The translations under genes and the position numbers were made by a program. From positions 558,001 to 622,000 of the forward strand of contig CAVQAI010000011.1 of the NCBI GenBank assembly GCA_963710495.1: a stretch of DNA of 64,000 bases, read 5' to 3'. How positions within the stretch are numbered: position 1 is the stretch's first letter; each line of letters opens with the position of its first letter. Positions 17,714-26,839 of the stretch are shown here, piece after piece. The notes under the pieces were generated by a model. That model was not told where the DNA came from and made no database searches. It saw only the letters and a list, made by a program, of their open reading frames with translations. The DNA comes from Bog-756 sp963710495. GTDB lineage: Bacteria > Actinomycetota > Acidimicrobiia > Acidimicrobiales > RAAP-2.

Positions 17714-18985
17714 TCAGTGCCGGAGCAAGTCCTTGGCGATGTGGGTGACCTGGATCTCGTCGGTGCCGGCGTAGATCTGGAAGACCTTGGCGTCTCGGGC
17801 CAGCTGTTCCACCCGGAATTCCGCCATGTACCCGTTCCCGCCGAAGAGCTGGACGGCCTCCATGGCCACCTCGGTGGCGGCCCGGGCGGCATAGAGCTTC
17901 ATGGCCGAGGCCTCGGCCAGTGTGAGTGACTTACCGGCGGCGGACACCTCGATGTGCCGGAAGACCAGGTTCTGCACGTTCAGGCGGGCCACCTCCATGT
18001 TGGCCAGCTTGAGCTGGATGAGCTGGCGCTCGCCGATGGGCTGGTTCCAGAGCATGCGGTTGTTGGCGTAGTCGACCGACAGCTTGAGGCACTCCTCGAT
18101 GACACCGAGCGCCATGGCGGCCAGCCCCGCCCGCTCGGTGACGAAGTTCCCCTTGGCCGACTCACGCCCCGTCCCGGGCCGCTCCTCCTCGCTCTCACCC
18201 AACAGGTGGTCGCGTCCGACCCGCACATCGGAGAGGAACAGCTCGCCGGTCGGCGACGAGTGGAGGCCCATCTTCCGGAAGGGCTTCGACTGTTCGAAAC
18301 CGGGGGTGCCGCGTTCGAGCACGAAGGTCAGCACCTGGCGGTCGCGCAGTGGAGTGTCGGAACCGTCGTCGAGCTTGGCGTAGAAGACGACGGTGTCGGC
18401 GTACGGGCCGTTGGTGATGAAGGTCTTGTTGCCGTTCAGGACGTACTCGTCACCGTCACGGCGCGCCGTGGACTTCATGCCCCCCAGCGCATCCGAGCCG
18501 GAGTCGGGCTCGGTGATGGCCCAGGCCCCGACTCTCTCTCCGGTGAGCAGGTCGAGGCCCCAGCGCTCCATCTGGGCCGGGGTGCCCTGCTTCATGATGG
18601 TTCCGCCGGCCAGGCCCACGCTGACCCCCATGGCGGTGACGATTCCCGGGCAGTAGTGGCAGAGCTCGATGATCGGGATCAGGGTCATGGCCGCCGTGCC
18701 ACCGTCCCCGCGCCCGCCGGCCCGCTGGGACTCGTCGCCGCCCGACTGGTCGGCCGAGCTCCGGGCCGGCTCACCGGAGCGCGCCGCCTCCTTGCGGGCC
18801 ACCTGCTGCTTGAAGCGGTCACGGGCCAGCTGGTCCATCCCGAAGGTGGCGTACAGCTTGCGGATGATGTCGTAGGGGGGCATGTCCCCGTGCTCGAGGG
18901 CCTCGATGTTGGGGACCACCTCGGCTTCGACGAAGCGCCGGACGGCGTCCCGGACCATCAACTGCTCCTCGGACCATTCGTACAT
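17714..18985 (-). CDS. acyl-CoA dehydrogenase with IVD/LCAD-type catalytic glutamate
   Basis: A 423-residue FAD enzyme introducing the 2,3 double bond in acyl-CoA. The start MYEWSEEQL follows an AGGGGG ribosome-binding site. FAD/acyl motifs include AWAITEPDSGSDALGG, NGNKTFITNGPYAD, QLFGGNGYMAEF and FQIYAGTDEIQVTHIAKDLL. The usual medium-chain catalytic Glu of Y-E-G-T is Ala406 here (YAGT). Instead Glu284 in VTERAGLA is at the place used by isovaleryl- and long-chain acyl-CoA dehydrogenases, so the enzyme should be active. A Ser/Gly/Arg-rich insertion of about 35 residues (from ~58) interrupts the N-terminal helical domain. A branched or long-chain substrate is inferred. Confidence 0.9.
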   Translation of the reverse strand: MYEWSEEQLMVRDAVRRFVEAEVVPNIEALEHGDMPPYDIIRKLYATFGMDQLARDRFKQQVARKEAARSGEPARSSADQSGGDESQRAGGRGDGGTAAMTLIPIIELCHYCPGIVTAMGVSVGLAGGTIMKQGTPAQMERWGLDLLTGERVGAWAITEPDSGSDALGGMKSTARRDGDEYVLNGNKTFITNGPYADTVVFYAKLDDGSDTPLRDRQVLTFVLERGTPGFEQSKPFRKMGLHSSPTGELFLSDVRVGRDHLLGESEEERPGTGRESAKGNFVTERAGLAAMALGVIEECLKLSVDYANNRMLWNQPIGERQLIQLKLANMEVARLNVQNLVFRHIEVSAAGKSLTLAEASAMKLYAARAATEVAMEAVQLFGGNGYMAEFRVEQLARDAKVFQIYAGTDEIQVTHIAKDLLRH

Positions 18986-19069
18986 GGGGACCCCCTGTCC
19001 CTCGCTGCGTCGGGGACGGCCGCTCAGGGCCGTATCGGACGGCCGGTTCGAGGCTATCCGAGCCCCGCG

Positions 19070-19075
19070 TACAGT
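19070..19075 (+). promoter_or_regulatory. -10 hexamer TACAGT for leaderless haemoglobin gene
   Basis: TACAGT lies 6 nt before GTG 19082 with no ribosome-binding site, placing the transcription start at the start codon. The promoter is divergent from the acyl-CoA dehydrogenase start about 90 bases away. Confidence 0.5.
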
Positions 19076-19081
19076 CGGGAC

Positions 19082-19474
19082 GTGCAGCTGGGTCGAAAGA
19101 CGGACCGGAGCGCCTTCGAGCGCTGGGGCGGCGAGCCCTTCTTCACCGCCCTGGTCGACCGCTTCTACGTCGGCGTGGCAGCCGACCCGATCCTCCGTCC
19201 GCTGTACCCGGAGGACCTGACCGAGCCCAAGGCCCACCTGGCCCTCTTCCTCATGCAGTACTGGGGAGGGCCGAGCCGCTACAGCGAGGAGCGGGGCCAC
19301 CCCCGGCTGCGGATGCGCCATGCCCCCTTCGTCATCGGCCCGGCCCAGGCCGAGGCTTGGCTCGGTCACATGACCGCCGCCGTGCACGAGTCCGGCCTCC
19401 CCGACCGCGACCAGGCCGAGCTGCTCGACTACCTGACCATGGCGGCCCAGACCCTGATCAACGCCCCCGTCTGA
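19082..19474 (+). CDS. glbO: group II truncated haemoglobin (trHbO-like)
   Basis: A 130-residue 2-over-2 globin. Diagnostic stretches are AFERWGGEPFFTALVDRFYV, ADPILRPLYPEDLTEPKAHL, FLMQYWGGPSRYSEERGHPR and LRMRHAPFVIG, where the conserved histidine of R-H-x-x-F is the proximal haem ligand region, and a tryptophan near AWLGHM as in trHbO. Such proteins bind O2 tightly and are linked to terminal-oxidase support and detoxification of NO or peroxides. Single gene, divergent from the acyl-CoA dehydrogenase. Confidence 0.92.
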   Translation: MQLGRKTDRSAFERWGGEPFFTALVDRFYVGVAADPILRPLYPEDLTEPKAHLALFLMQYWGGPSRYSEERGHPRLRMRHAPFVIGPAQAEAWLGHMTAAVHESGLPDRDQAELLDYLTMAAQTLINAPV

Positions 19475-19821
19475 TAAATAGCCTGGTCACAGATGTAATT
19501 TGGTGGGGATGAGGGCCGGGGCGCCCGGTCGTCGATGGCCGGACGGGACGGCCCGGCGGTGGTCGGATCGGATCCCCTCCGACGGGGGGAATGTCGCGTT
19601 CCGGTAACATAGGTCCTGGTGACGGGCTTCGGCCCGGCCGGATGTGACCACCCGGCGTGGCTGTGACGGCGGTATGTCCGCCTCGGCTCCGTCGGCAGGA
19701 CCCCTCGGCCGGTCGACCGGTCCGGCCACTCAGGGCTCCCACCAGGGCAGCTCCGCCATCCGTCGGTGCTCAGGCGCGCCGGCCCAGACCCAGATCAGCT
19801 CCCGACGACCCAGGAGACGCC
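19475..19821 (+). promoter_or_regulatory. leader region of the acpP-rnc-mutM operon
   Basis: A 347-base gap with no recognisable gene. A clear -10 hexamer TAACAT (19605-19610) suggests the operon promoter, leaving an approximately 200-nt leader before acpP. Eight bases after the hexamer a GTG (19619) opens a 15-codon frame reading VTGFGPAGCDHPAWL then TGA, so a leaderless leader peptide is possible. The acpP start itself has an AGGAGA ribosome-binding site. Confidence 0.4.
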
Positions 19822-20118
19822 GTGCCCGCCGAGACCCATGTGGAACAAGCTCCACTCGACCGCAGCCAGGTCCTCGAGTTGATCCGCGACCTGCTCGCCG
19901 ACATCTTGGAGATCGAGCCGTCGGCCATCGCCGAGTCCTCGTCGTTCGCCGAGGACCTCGATGCCGACTCGCTGGCCTTGATCGAGCTGGTCGAAGGGCT
20001 CGAAGAGGAGCTTGGGGAGCGTTCGGTCGGATTCCGCATCGATGACGAGGACCTCGAGGAGCTCCGCACCGTGCGGGACGCGGTGGACTACGTCTGCGCC
20101 AAACTCGGAGGGGCCTGA
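19822..20118 (+). CDS. acpP: acyl carrier protein
   Basis: A 98-residue acyl carrier protein starting at GTG 19822 behind AGGAGA. The phosphopantetheine attachment motif is DLDADSLALIELVEGLEEEL, with the D-S-L serine near residue 53. It is longer at the N terminus (about 15 residues) than the classic 78-residue FAS II ACP. Placement directly before rnc is the common bacterial order. It would shuttle acyl chains for fatty-acid and phospholipid synthesis together with PlsX. Confidence 0.92.
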   Translation: MPAETHVEQAPLDRSQVLELIRDLLADILEIEPSAIAESSSFAEDLDADSLALIELVEGLEEELGERSVGFRIDDEDLEELRTVRDAVDYVCAKLGGA

Positions 20119-20126
20119 GGCGCCCG

Positions 20127-20855
20127 ATGGCGCCCTCGACCGTCTCGGGATCGCCCGGGGGGAACCACCGGCTCGCCGGTCGAATCGACTATCGCTTCAA
20201 CGACCCGGGCCTGCTCGACCAGGCCATGGCCCATCGGTCGTGGTGTGCCGAGCAGGGCGGCCTGACGTCCAACGAGCGGCTCGAGTACCTCGGTGACGCC
20301 GTGTTGGGCCTGGTGGTGGCCGAGTACACCTTCCGGAACCACCCCGGACTGTCCGACGGGGTGATGTCCAAGGTCCGTGCCGCGGTGGTCAACACCCGGG
20401 TGCTGGCCGAGGTGGCCCTCGAGCTCGGGGTGGACCAGGACCTCCGGCTGGGCCGGGGTGAGGACCAGTCCGGTGGTCGGACCAAGGAGTCGATCCTGGC
20501 CGACGCCACCGAGGCGGTGATCGGGGCCGTCTACCTCGACGGCGGGCTGGCCGAGGCGGAGCACCTCATCTTCTCCCTGCTCAGCAAGCGGATCGATGCG
20601 GCCGTGGGCGAGCCGGGGGAGTCGGACCACAAGAGCCGCCTCCAGGAGCAGACCGTCAGCCTCGGCCAAGGGGTTCCCCAGTACGAACTCGACGGGTTCG
20701 GACCCGACCACGCCCGGCGGTACCAGGCCACGGTGTACGTTGCTGGCCGGCGCCTCGGATCCGGGGAGGGGCGGTCCAAGAAGGATGCCGAGCAGGCAGC
20801 CGCCCAAGCGGCGTTCGGATCGTTGAAAATCGAGAGAGGCGGGGGGGATGCCTGA
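20127..20855 (+). CDS. rnc: ribonuclease III
   Basis: A 242-residue double-strand-specific endoribonuclease that processes rRNA precursors. The signature NERLEYLGDAVLGLVV (residues ~50-65) carries the metal-binding Glu/Asp; the second acidic pair is in ESILADATEAVIGAVYLDGG. The C-terminal half from HKSRLQEQTVSLG to KKDAEQAAAQAAF is a complete double-stranded RNA-binding domain. It starts eight bases after acpP and its end overlaps mutM by eight bases. Confidence 0.96.
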   Translation: MAPSTVSGSPGGNHRLAGRIDYRFNDPGLLDQAMAHRSWCAEQGGLTSNERLEYLGDAVLGLVVAEYTFRNHPGLSDGVMSKVRAAVVNTRVLAEVALELGVDQDLRLGRGEDQSGGRTKESILADATEAVIGAVYLDGGLAEAEHLIFSLLSKRIDAAVGEPGESDHKSRLQEQTVSLGQGVPQYELDGFGPDHARRYQATVYVAGRRLGSGEGRSKKDAEQAAAQAAFGSLKIERGGGDA

Positions 20856-21690
20856 GCTTCCCGAGGTTGAGACGATCAGGCGCGACCTCCAGTCGGAGGT
20901 CGTCGGTCGGAAGATCAAGTCGGTCGAAGTACGCAACGGCCGAACGGTGCGGCGCCATCCGAGCGCCAAGCACTTTCGCGCCCGCCTGGAGGGCCACACC
21001 ATCAAGTCCGTCGACCGGGCCGGGAAGTACCTGCTCCTGGGCCTCGATGACGGGCAGACCCTGGTGGTCCACCTCGGCATGAGCGGTCAGCTGCAACGGG
21101 CCAAGAGCGTGAAGGAGGCGAAGACGCCCCACACCCACGCCGTGCTGACCTTCACCCAGGGAGGCCAGCTGCGCTTCGTCGACCCGCGGACCTTCGGCGA
21201 GCTCTTCGTCTCGGCCGCCCCGGCCGAGGGTGAGCAGGCCCTCCCCGAGCTCTCCCATCTCGGCTTCGATCCGCTCGAGGACGTGATGAGCTGGGAGAAG
21301 TTCTGGGTGCTGCTGTCCCAGCACAAGTGCGGGCTCAAGGCCCTGCTGATGGACCAGGAGTTCGTGGCCGGCATCGGCAACCTCTACGCCGACGAGATCC
21401 TCTTCGCCGCCGGGCTCCGCTACGACCGCATGTCCAACTCGCTCTCCTCCCAGGAGGTGCGCCGCCTCTACCGGGCCATGGTGGAGACGCTGGCCGAGGC
21501 GGTGAAGCGACGGGGCTCGTCGTTGGCCGACGAGCAGTACCGCGACCTCTTCGGCGAGATCGGCGACTACCAGGATCAGCACCAGGCCTATGACCGAGAA
21601 GGGCAGGCCTGCCGCCGCTGCCGCGGCACCATCGTACGGATCAAGTCGGGCGGGCGGTCGACCTACTTCTGCGAGCACTGCCAGGTCTAG
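20848..21690 (+). CDS. mutM: formamidopyrimidine-DNA glycosylase
   Basis: A 280-residue Fpg enzyme excising 8-oxoguanine and ring-opened purines. It starts MPELPEVETIRRDL, where Pro2 is the Schiff-base nucleophile and Glu3 the catalytic acid. The helix-two-turn-helix region is GNLYADEILFAAGL. The C-terminal zinc finger C-x-x-C-x16-C-x-x-C is intact (CRRC and CEHC), with the lesion-stabilising arginine in SGGRSTYFC. It overlaps rnc by eight bases, so the two are coupled. Confidence 0.95.
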   Translation: MPELPEVETIRRDLQSEVVGRKIKSVEVRNGRTVRRHPSAKHFRARLEGHTIKSVDRAGKYLLLGLDDGQTLVVHLGMSGQLQRAKSVKEAKTPHTHAVLTFTQGGQLRFVDPRTFGELFVSAAPAEGEQALPELSHLGFDPLEDVMSWEKFWVLLSQHKCGLKALLMDQEFVAGIGNLYADEILFAAGLRYDRMSNSLSSQEVRRLYRAMVETLAEAVKRRGSSLADEQYRDLFGEIGDYQDQHQAYDREGQACRRCRGTIVRIKSGGRSTYFCEHCQV

Positions 21691-21753
21691 GTCGCTACTC
21701 GGCGATCTCCAAAGAGTCCGCCGCCATCCTCCACGGGGGCCGGTACCGGCCGG

Positions 21754-21759
21754 TAGGGT
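21754..21759 (+). promoter_or_regulatory. -10 hexamer TAGGGT for leaderless smc
   Basis: TAGGGT sits 9 nt before the smc GTG start, with only AGCCTCC-like sequence between and no ribosome-binding site. It falls in the 78-base gap after mutM, so smc-ftsY probably forms its own transcription unit. Confidence 0.5.
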
Positions 21760-21768
21760 GAGCCTCCG

Positions 21769-24700
21769 GTGTTCCTGAAGTCCCTTTCCCTCAAAGGATT
21801 CAAGTCCTTCGCCGACCCGGCTGTCCTCGAATTCGAGCCCGGTATCACCGTGGTGGTGGGCCCGAACGGGAGTGGCAAGTCGAACGTGGTCGACGCCGTC
21901 GCCTGGGTCCTCGGGGCCCAGGGGCCGCGGACGTTGCGCTCCGCCAAAATGGAAGACGTCATCTTCATGGGCACCGCCAACCGGCCGTCGCTCGGGCGCG
22001 CCGAAGTGGCCCTGACCATCGACAACTCGGCCGGCAAGCTGGCCAGCGACCTGGCCGAGATCACCATCACCCGCACGCTGTTCCGGTCGGGGGACAGCGA
22101 GTACGCCATCAACGGGGCGCCCTGCCGGCTCCTCGACATCCAGGAGCTGCTCTCCGACACCGGGGTCGGGCGCCAGCAGCACGTCATCATCAGCCAGGGG
22201 CACCTGGACGCCATTTTGGAGGCGCGGCCCGAGGACCGCCGGGCCGTCATCGAGGAGGCGGCCGGCGTGCTCAAGTACCGCCGCCGGCGCGAGCGCTCCG
22301 AACGCCGTCTGGCCGCCACCGAGGAGAACCTCGAGCGCCTCTTCGACTTGGTACGCGAGGTCAAGCGCCAGATCCGGCCGCTGGAGCGCCAGGCCGCCGC
22401 CGCCCGCTCCTACACCGGGCTGGCCGATGAGCTGAAGGCCGTCCGGCTCTACGTGGCCGGGACCGAGCTCAGGGCGCTCGACGAGCGCCACCACCTGGCC
22501 AGCGACAGCCAGACCCACCTGCTCGCCGCCGAAGCCCGGCTGGAGGGATCGCTCTCCGAGCTCGACGCGGACACCGAGCGGACGGCGGGCGAGATGTCGG
22601 CCCAGCGCGAGGCGGACCTGGCATCCGCCCTCGGCCGGGCCGAGGGCATGGTCGAGCGGGCCCGGGGTCTCGCCGGGGTGCTCCGCGAGCGTCAGCGGTC
22701 GGTGGCCCTGGCCCTCGATGCCGCCGCCGACGCCGACGTCGTCTCCACCCTGGAGGCCGAGAGCGCCAGGTTGGCCGAAGACCTCGAACGCGCCGAGGCC
22801 GAGGCGGCCACACTGGCCCCCGATCACGACGAGGTGGCCATGAGCGAGGCCGCCGCCCGGGAGGAGCTCGAGCGGCACCTCGAGGCGTGGGGGGACGGCA
22901 CCGCCCTGCGCCAGGCCGAAGAGGCGGTGACGGTCGCCCGCGGCCAGCTCGCCTCGTTGGAGGCAGCCCTCCAGCGCGACCGGCGCTCGGTCGAACAGTT
23001 GGCCGCCCGGTTGGCCTCCGCCGATCGGCGCGCCGCCCACCTCGGGAGCGAGGACGGTGAGCTGGGCGAGCGGTTGGCCGGGCTGGAAAGGGCCCGGGAG
23101 GAGCTCCAGGCCACCGTGGCCGGGACCGAGTCGGCCCACGGCGACGCGGTACGCCGTCTCGAGGGGGCCGAAGAGGCGCTCCGCCAGTCCGAGCAGGAGC
23201 TCCACCGCTCGACGGCGAGGGCCGACGCGCTGGAGCGGGCCTTCGACGAGGCGCGTGGCGCGGCCGGCGCCGAGCTGTTGGCCGGGGTGGACGGCGTCGT
23301 CGGCACCCTGCTCGACGTGGTCGAGGTCGATCCGGAGTGGCAGCATGCCTTCGAGGCGGCGGCCGGGGCTGCGGTGGCGGCCGTGGTGGTCTCGGGACGC
23401 GAGCCGGCCAAGGCCGCACTGTCCAAGCTGCACCAAGGCGGCGCCACCGGGGCGGTGCTGGCCCTCACCGATGCCGCTCCGTCCGGGCCGGCACCCGAGT
23501 TCCCCCCCGGAACCGAGTCCGTCCGGGACCACGTCCGTCCCCAGCGCGGAACCATGGACCTTCCCGGGCTCCGGGCGGTGCTCGACCGGTTGTTGGCCGG
23601 GGCGTGCTGTGCCATGGAGGGTTGGTCGGAAGCGATCGACCTGGCCCTGGCCCGGCCCGATCTGGTGGTGGTGACCCGTGACGGCGACCGGTTCTCGTCC
23701 ACCGGCTGGCGGGTGCGGGCCGCCGGCGGGATGGTCACGGCCGCGGTGGTCGAGGAGGCCAAGGCCCGGGCCGAGCAGGCGATGGCGACCTCGACCGAGG
23801 TGACCGCCGAGCGCGCCGCCGCCCACGCCGCCGTCGAGGCCACGCGCCGGGCCGCGGCCGAGGCGGTGCGTTCCGACGATCGCAACGAAGCGGCCCACCA
23901 GACCACCCGGACCGCCCGTCAGCGGGTGGCGGACGACCTGACGGTCATGGCCGCCGAGCTCGAGGAGCTCGGGTTCCAGCGGGACGAGCTGGAGGAGCGC
24001 CTCGGTCGCGACACCGAGCGGTGTGCGGCCCTGCGCGAGGAGCTACCCGATCTCGAGGCCCGCCGGGTCGAGGCCGCCGAACGGGCCGTGGCAGCCCGGC
24101 AGGAGCGGCGGCGGATCGATGAGCGCATCGCCGAGGCGGCCCGGCAGCGGAACGAGTGGGAGGTCCGCTCGGCCGGGCTGGTCGAGCGCCGCCGCGTGCT
24201 CGACCAGCGCCTCCAGGAGGTGGAGCGCCGACTGAGCGGGCACGCCGACGAGCGCCGCCAGGCGGCCGAGCGCCGCAGGCGGTTGGAAGCCAACGGCACG
24301 GCGGTGGAGCGGCTGCTCGGTGTGGTGGGTGCCGCCGAAACCCGCCTGCAGGCGGCTTTGGCCGAGCTGCGGGAGCGGTACCGGCTCCAGCTCGAAGCGG
24401 TCCGGGCCGGCGGGGCACGGCTCGAGGAGCTGCGCCGGCGACGGGCGGCCGAGGAGCACGAGCTGGCCGCGGTCCGGGGACGGATGCAGAAGGCCGAGGT
24501 CGACCTGGTCGAAGCCGGCATCCGCCGCGAGTCGGTGGTCGAGTCGCTCCGCCGCGAGCAGGCCTGCACGGCCGAGGAGGCCATGGCGGCGCCGGCGCCC
24601 GACCTTCCCGAGGACACCGACCCGCTGACCCGCATCGAGCAGCTGGAGGGCCAGCTTGCTGCCATCGGGCCGGTCAACCCCCTGGCCCTGGAGGAGCTTT

Positions 24701-25455
24701 CGGAGCTGCACGAGCGGCATCAATTCCTCGAGTCCCAAGTCGAGGACGTGCGCGGCGCCCGCCGCGAGCTCCACCAGGTCATCCGCACCCTCGACGATGA
24801 GATCATGCACGTGTTCGACGCCGCCTTCGCCGACGTCAACGAGCATTTCTCGAACCTCGTCTCCACGCTCTTCCCGGGCGGCACCGGCCGCCTCTCGCTC
24901 ACCGAGCCCGAGAACCTCCTCGACACCGGCGTCGAAGTGGAGGTCCGTCCCGCCGGCCGCAACGTGCGACGCATGTCGCTGTTGTCGGGCGGCGAGCGCT
25001 CGCTCGTGGCCCTGGCCTACCTGTTCGCCGTATTCCGGAGCCGCCCCTCGCCCTTCTACCTGATGGACGAAGTCGAGGCGGCCCTCGACGACGTGAACCT
25101 GCAGCGGTTTCTCGGTCTCGTGCACGAGTTCCGGGGCGAAGCGCAGCTCATCATCGTGAGCCACCAGAAGCGCACCATGGAAGCGGCCGACGCCCTGTAC
25201 GGCGTCACCATGGCGCCCGGCGGCTCCTCCAAGGTCGTGAGCCAGCGGGTGCCGCGCCCGGAGCAGGAGATCGGCGCCAGTGGCTTGGCCGGCTTCCCCG
25301 GGGAGAGCGGCGAAGGCGCGAGCCCCGAGGGCGAGAACGGTATGGATCCCCGACCTCAACCGGTACCGGAAGTGCCGGCGATGCCGGAAGGGCCGGCGAT
25401 GCCGGAAGGGCTGGCGGCGCTCGAGATCGAGCCGGCCGGCCGGATCGACGTGTGA
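21769..25455 (+). CDS. smc: chromosome segregation protein SMC
   Basis: A 1228-residue condensin ATPase. N-terminal Walker A GPNGSGKSNVVDAVAWVLGA (residue ~33) and Q-loop are followed by a long Glu/Arg/Ala-rich coiled coil. A hinge lies at about 500-680 (GVDGVVGTLLDVVEVDPEWQ onward), then the returning coil. The C-terminal head has signature LLSGGERSLVALAYLF (~1069) and Walker B PFYLMDEVEAALDDVN (~1095). It ends in an unusual Pro/Glu-rich tail of about 60 residues with two copies of AMPEG. It would act with ScpA/ScpB (not in the window). The start is GTG, as expected for MFLKSLSLKGFKSFAD. Confidence 0.96.
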   Translation: MFLKSLSLKGFKSFADPAVLEFEPGITVVVGPNGSGKSNVVDAVAWVLGAQGPRTLRSAKMEDVIFMGTANRPSLGRAEVALTIDNSAGKLASDLAEITITRTLFRSGDSEYAINGAPCRLLDIQELLSDTGVGRQQHVIISQGHLDAILEARPEDRRAVIEEAAGVLKYRRRRERSERRLAATEENLERLFDLVREVKRQIRPLERQAAAARSYTGLADELKAVRLYVAGTELRALDERHHLASDSQTHLLAAEARLEGSLSELDADTERTAGEMSAQREADLASALGRAEGMVERARGLAGVLRERQRSVALALDAAADADVVSTLEAESARLAEDLERAEAEAATLAPDHDEVAMSEAAAREELERHLEAWGDGTALRQAEEAVTVARGQLASLEAALQRDRRSVEQLAARLASADRRAAHLGSEDGELGERLAGLERAREELQATVAGTESAHGDAVRRLEGAEEALRQSEQELHRSTARADALERAFDEARGAAGAELLAGVDGVVGTLLDVVEVDPEWQHAFEAAAGAAVAAVVVSGREPAKAALSKLHQGGATGAVLALTDAAPSGPAPEFPPGTESVRDHVRPQRGTMDLPGLRAVLDRLLAGACCAMEGWSEAIDLALARPDLVVVTRDGDRFSSTGWRVRAAGGMVTAAVVEEAKARAEQAMATSTEVTAERAAAHAAVEATRRAAAEAVRSDDRNEAAHQTTRTARQRVADDLTVMAAELEELGFQRDELEERLGRDTERCAALREELPDLEARRVEAAERAVAARQERRRIDERIAEAARQRNEWEVRSAGLVERRRVLDQRLQEVERRLSGHADERRQAAERRRRLEANGTAVERLLGVVGAAETRLQAALAELRERYRLQLEAVRAGGARLEELRRRRAAEEHELAAVRGRMQKAEVDLVEAGIRRESVVESLRREQACTAEEAMAAPAPDLPEDTDPLTRIEQLEGQLAAIGPVNPLALEELSELHERHQFLESQVEDVRGARRELHQVIRTLDDEIMHVFDAAFADVNEHFSNLVSTLFPGGTGRLSLTEPENLLDTGVEVEVRPAGRNVRRMSLLSGGERSLVALAYLFAVFRSRPSPFYLMDEVEAALDDVNLQRFLGLVHEFRGEAQLIIVSHQKRTMEAADALYGVTMAPGGSSKVVSQRVPRPEQEIGASGLAGFPGESGEGASPEGENGMDPRPQPVPEVPAMPEGPAMPEGLAALEIEPAGRIDV

Positions 25456-26735
25456 CGACAGCCCTGATCGCATCGATGGGCCCGATGTTCATTGCGACGC
25501 TCAGCGCGGGCTCGGCCCTCGTGGCCAGCTCTGACGTGGTCATCGCCCTGGCCGTCGGCATCCCCGTCCTGGTGATCGGGGGCGGCGTGGCCGTCGGGTT
25601 GCGGCTCCGAGGCCGGAAGAGCCGGGAGGGCCGGGAGGAGCTGGCCGGGGCCGAGGCCGAGGCCGAGGCCTCCGTTCTCACCGAACCGAAACCGACCCCC
25701 CGGGCACGGGAGGCTGTCGAGGCTGCGCCGCCCCCGACCGAGGCGGTGGCCCCCACCGCACCGCCCGCACCGGCCCCCGCCGAACCGGCCGCCCCCGCCG
25801 AGCCGGTGTCCTTCCGCAGCCGGTTGGGCAAGGCCCGGGGTCTGCTCTCGGGCTACCTCGGCTCGGTCCGGACCAAGGGGAAGATCGACGCCGGCACCTG
25901 GGACGACCTCGAGGAGGCCCTCATCCGGGCCGACGTCGGGGTTGGGGCCACCGACCGTCTCCTCGGTGATCTCCGGGCCCGGGTCAAGGACGGGGAGGTC
26001 GCCGGCCCCGACGCCCTCGTCGAGGCCCTCAAGGCGGACCTGGTCTCGTTGCTGTCGACGGCGGACGCCACGCTCGCCATGCCCGGACCGGCCGGGCCCG
26101 GGGAGGGGGCGAACGGCGCCGACGACCGGCCGGTCGATGTGTGGCTCTTCGTCGGTGTCAACGGCGTGGGCAAGACCACGTCGGTCGGCAAGGTGGCGAG
26201 CCGGATGGCGGGTTCGGGCGCCAGCGTGCTGCTGGCGGCCGGCGACACCTTCCGGGCCGCGGCCGCGGAGCAGTTGTCCATGTGGGCCACCCGGGCCGAG
26301 GCCGACATCGTGCGGGGAGCGGAGGGAGGCGACCCCAGCGCGGTGGTGTTCGACGCCGTCCAGCGGGCGGCGTCCAAGGGCCACGGGGTGGTACTGGCCG
26401 ACACGGCCGGCCGGCTCCACAACAAGGTGAACCTGATCGAGGAGCTGAAGAAGATCCGCCGGGTGGCCGACCGGCCTCCGGGGAAGGTGCGCGAAGTGCT
26501 CCTCGTGCTGGACGCCACCACCGGACAGAACGGGCTGGCCCAGGCCAAGGTGTTCCTCGAGGCGGTCGAGGTGTCCGGAGTGGTGCTGACCAAGCTCGAC
26601 GGTACGGCCAAGGGTGGGATCGTGGTGGCCATCCAGAGCGAACTGGGTCTGCCCGTCAAGCTGGTGGGTCTGGGCGAGGGGGTGGACGACCTCGTCGACT
26701 TCGATCCGGTCGCCTTCGTCGACGCGCTGTTCTGA
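25452..26735 (+). CDS. ftsY: signal recognition particle receptor FtsY
   Basis: A 427-residue SRP GTPase that docks Ffh-ribosome complexes at the membrane. The start GTG overlaps the smc stop. The N terminus has a hydrophobic segment (DVVIALAVGIPVLVIGGGVAV, residues ~27-47) acting as a membrane anchor, then an acidic, Pro/Ala-rich A domain. The NG domain has GVNGVGKTTSVGKVASRM (~234), GDTFRAAAAEQL, DTAGRLHNKVNLIEEL and TKLDGTAKGG. The transmembrane N terminus is typical of actinobacterial FtsY, unlike E. coli. Confidence 0.95.
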   Translation: MTTALIASMGPMFIATLSAGSALVASSDVVIALAVGIPVLVIGGGVAVGLRLRGRKSREGREELAGAEAEAEASVLTEPKPTPRAREAVEAAPPPTEAVAPTAPPAPAPAEPAAPAEPVSFRSRLGKARGLLSGYLGSVRTKGKIDAGTWDDLEEALIRADVGVGATDRLLGDLRARVKDGEVAGPDALVEALKADLVSLLSTADATLAMPGPAGPGEGANGADDRPVDVWLFVGVNGVGKTTSVGKVASRMAGSGASVLLAAGDTFRAAAAEQLSMWATRAEADIVRGAEGGDPSAVVFDAVQRAASKGHGVVLADTAGRLHNKVNLIEELKKIRRVADRPPGKVREVLLVLDATTGQNGLAQAKVFLEAVEVSGVVLTKLDGTAKGGIVVAIQSELGLPVKLVGLGEGVDDLVDFDPVAFVDALF

Positions 26736-26824
26736 ACCCACTGTCCGGGCCCTCCGGGCCCTCCGGGCACTCCCGACCCCCGTTTCCCGACCCTCCGAGA
26801 GGCTGTCGTTCGCCCGCCGTCCTG

Positions 26825-26830
26825 TAGCCT
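26825..26830 (+). promoter_or_regulatory. -10 hexamer TAGCCT for leaderless ffh
   Basis: TAGCCT precedes the ffh ATG by 9 nt with no ribosome-binding site. It gives ffh its own promoter inside the otherwise linked ftsY-ffh region. Confidence 0.5.
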
Positions 26831-26839
26831 GAAGCACTC

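Noticed and set aside
20656..23898. A 1080-codon reverse open frame across mutM and smc
   Set aside because: It is the antisense shadow of smc; composition is His/Gly/Arg/Pro-rich with no domains, as expected from high GC opposite a long gene.
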